From Treponema sp. (GTDB lineage: Bacteria > Spirochaetota > Spirochaetia > Treponematales > Treponemataceae): a DNA stretch of 13,480 nucleotides. A program made the position numbers and the translations under genes. The notes under the pieces are model-generated. The model saw only the letters and a list, made by a program, of their open reading frames with translations. It had not been told where the DNA came from and ran no database searches. The stretch covers positions 166,067-179,546 of the forward strand of contig JAAVAM010000034.1 of the NCBI GenBank assembly GCA_014804085.1, read 5' to 3'. This document shows, one piece after another, positions 13,462 to 13,480 of this stretch (its first letter is position 1; each line of letters opens with the position of its first letter).

Positions 13462-13480
13462 GGAAATTATCGTATCATCT
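13436..13480 (+). CDS. Acyl-carrier-like protein, first 15 codons (cut by window edge)
   Basis: The visible peptide is MDELKRQIKEIIVSS, a charged amphipathic helix like the first helix of acyl carrier or other phosphopantetheine-binding proteins. The Asp-Ser-Leu attachment site would lie beyond the window, so the family is a guess. It overlaps the last 26 bp of the GDT1 gene in another frame. Confidence 0.5.
   Translation, partial: MDELKRQIKEIIVSS

Overview
The window looks like a chromosomal segment from a GC-rich, pectin-degrading spirochaete, most likely a Treponema of the rumen or gut type. This is inferred from gene content: secreted PL1 pectate lyases with Ig-like repeats, several lipoproteins with spirochaete-style lipoboxes, a DUF6261 protein, and a PTS enzyme I. 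No rRNA or tRNA is present, so the genus is not proven.

Layout. Positions 1-7763 are all on the minus strand. In transcription order they hold ptsI (7763-6087), an MBL/beta-CASP nuclease (5996-4563), a large lipoprotein pectate lyase (4440-2090), a second, shorter lipoprotein pectate lyase (1972-176), and the first 29 codons of another lipoprotein (89-1). From 8349 onward everything is on the plus strand: an acidic lipoprotein with a beta-sandwich-like domain, an HNH endonuclease, a DUF6261 protein, then a tight cluster of a YchJ-like SEC-C protein, an RlmB-type rRNA methyltransferase, a GDT1/TMEM165 cation exchanger, and the start of an acyl-carrier-like protein that overlaps it.

The most striking signal is at the two pectate lyases. 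Each carries a poly-G run directly after its lipoprotein signal peptide. In the shorter gene the run is G9 and the frame is open. In the longer gene it is G8, and the signal peptide with its good Shine-Dalgarno is out of frame with the 754-codon remainder; a ninth G would restore a 783-residue lipoprotein. This is the layout expected for slipped-strand phase variation (ON = G9, OFF = G8), though a homopolymer sequencing error could produce the same picture.

The gene-poor stretches 7764-8348, 10038-10582 and 11273-11476 are packed with repeats. Element A (three copies) is a three-hairpin unit whose stems show compensatory changes between copies, and it always lies 34-43 bp upstream of, and pointing toward, a start codon. 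Element B is a tandem array with an exact 41-bp period, present twice, flanking the lipoprotein/HNH pair like bookends. Element C is a twin hairpin occurring twice, once inside element A copy 1.

Three genes (ptsI, the YchJ-like gene, the acyl-carrier-like gene) have sigma70-like -10 boxes 6-9 nt before the ATG and no Shine-Dalgarno, suggesting leaderless transcripts. Functionally, the left half joins surface pectin breakdown with sugar/PTS signalling and RNA turnover; the right half is housekeeping, separated by a repeat-rich accessory segment.
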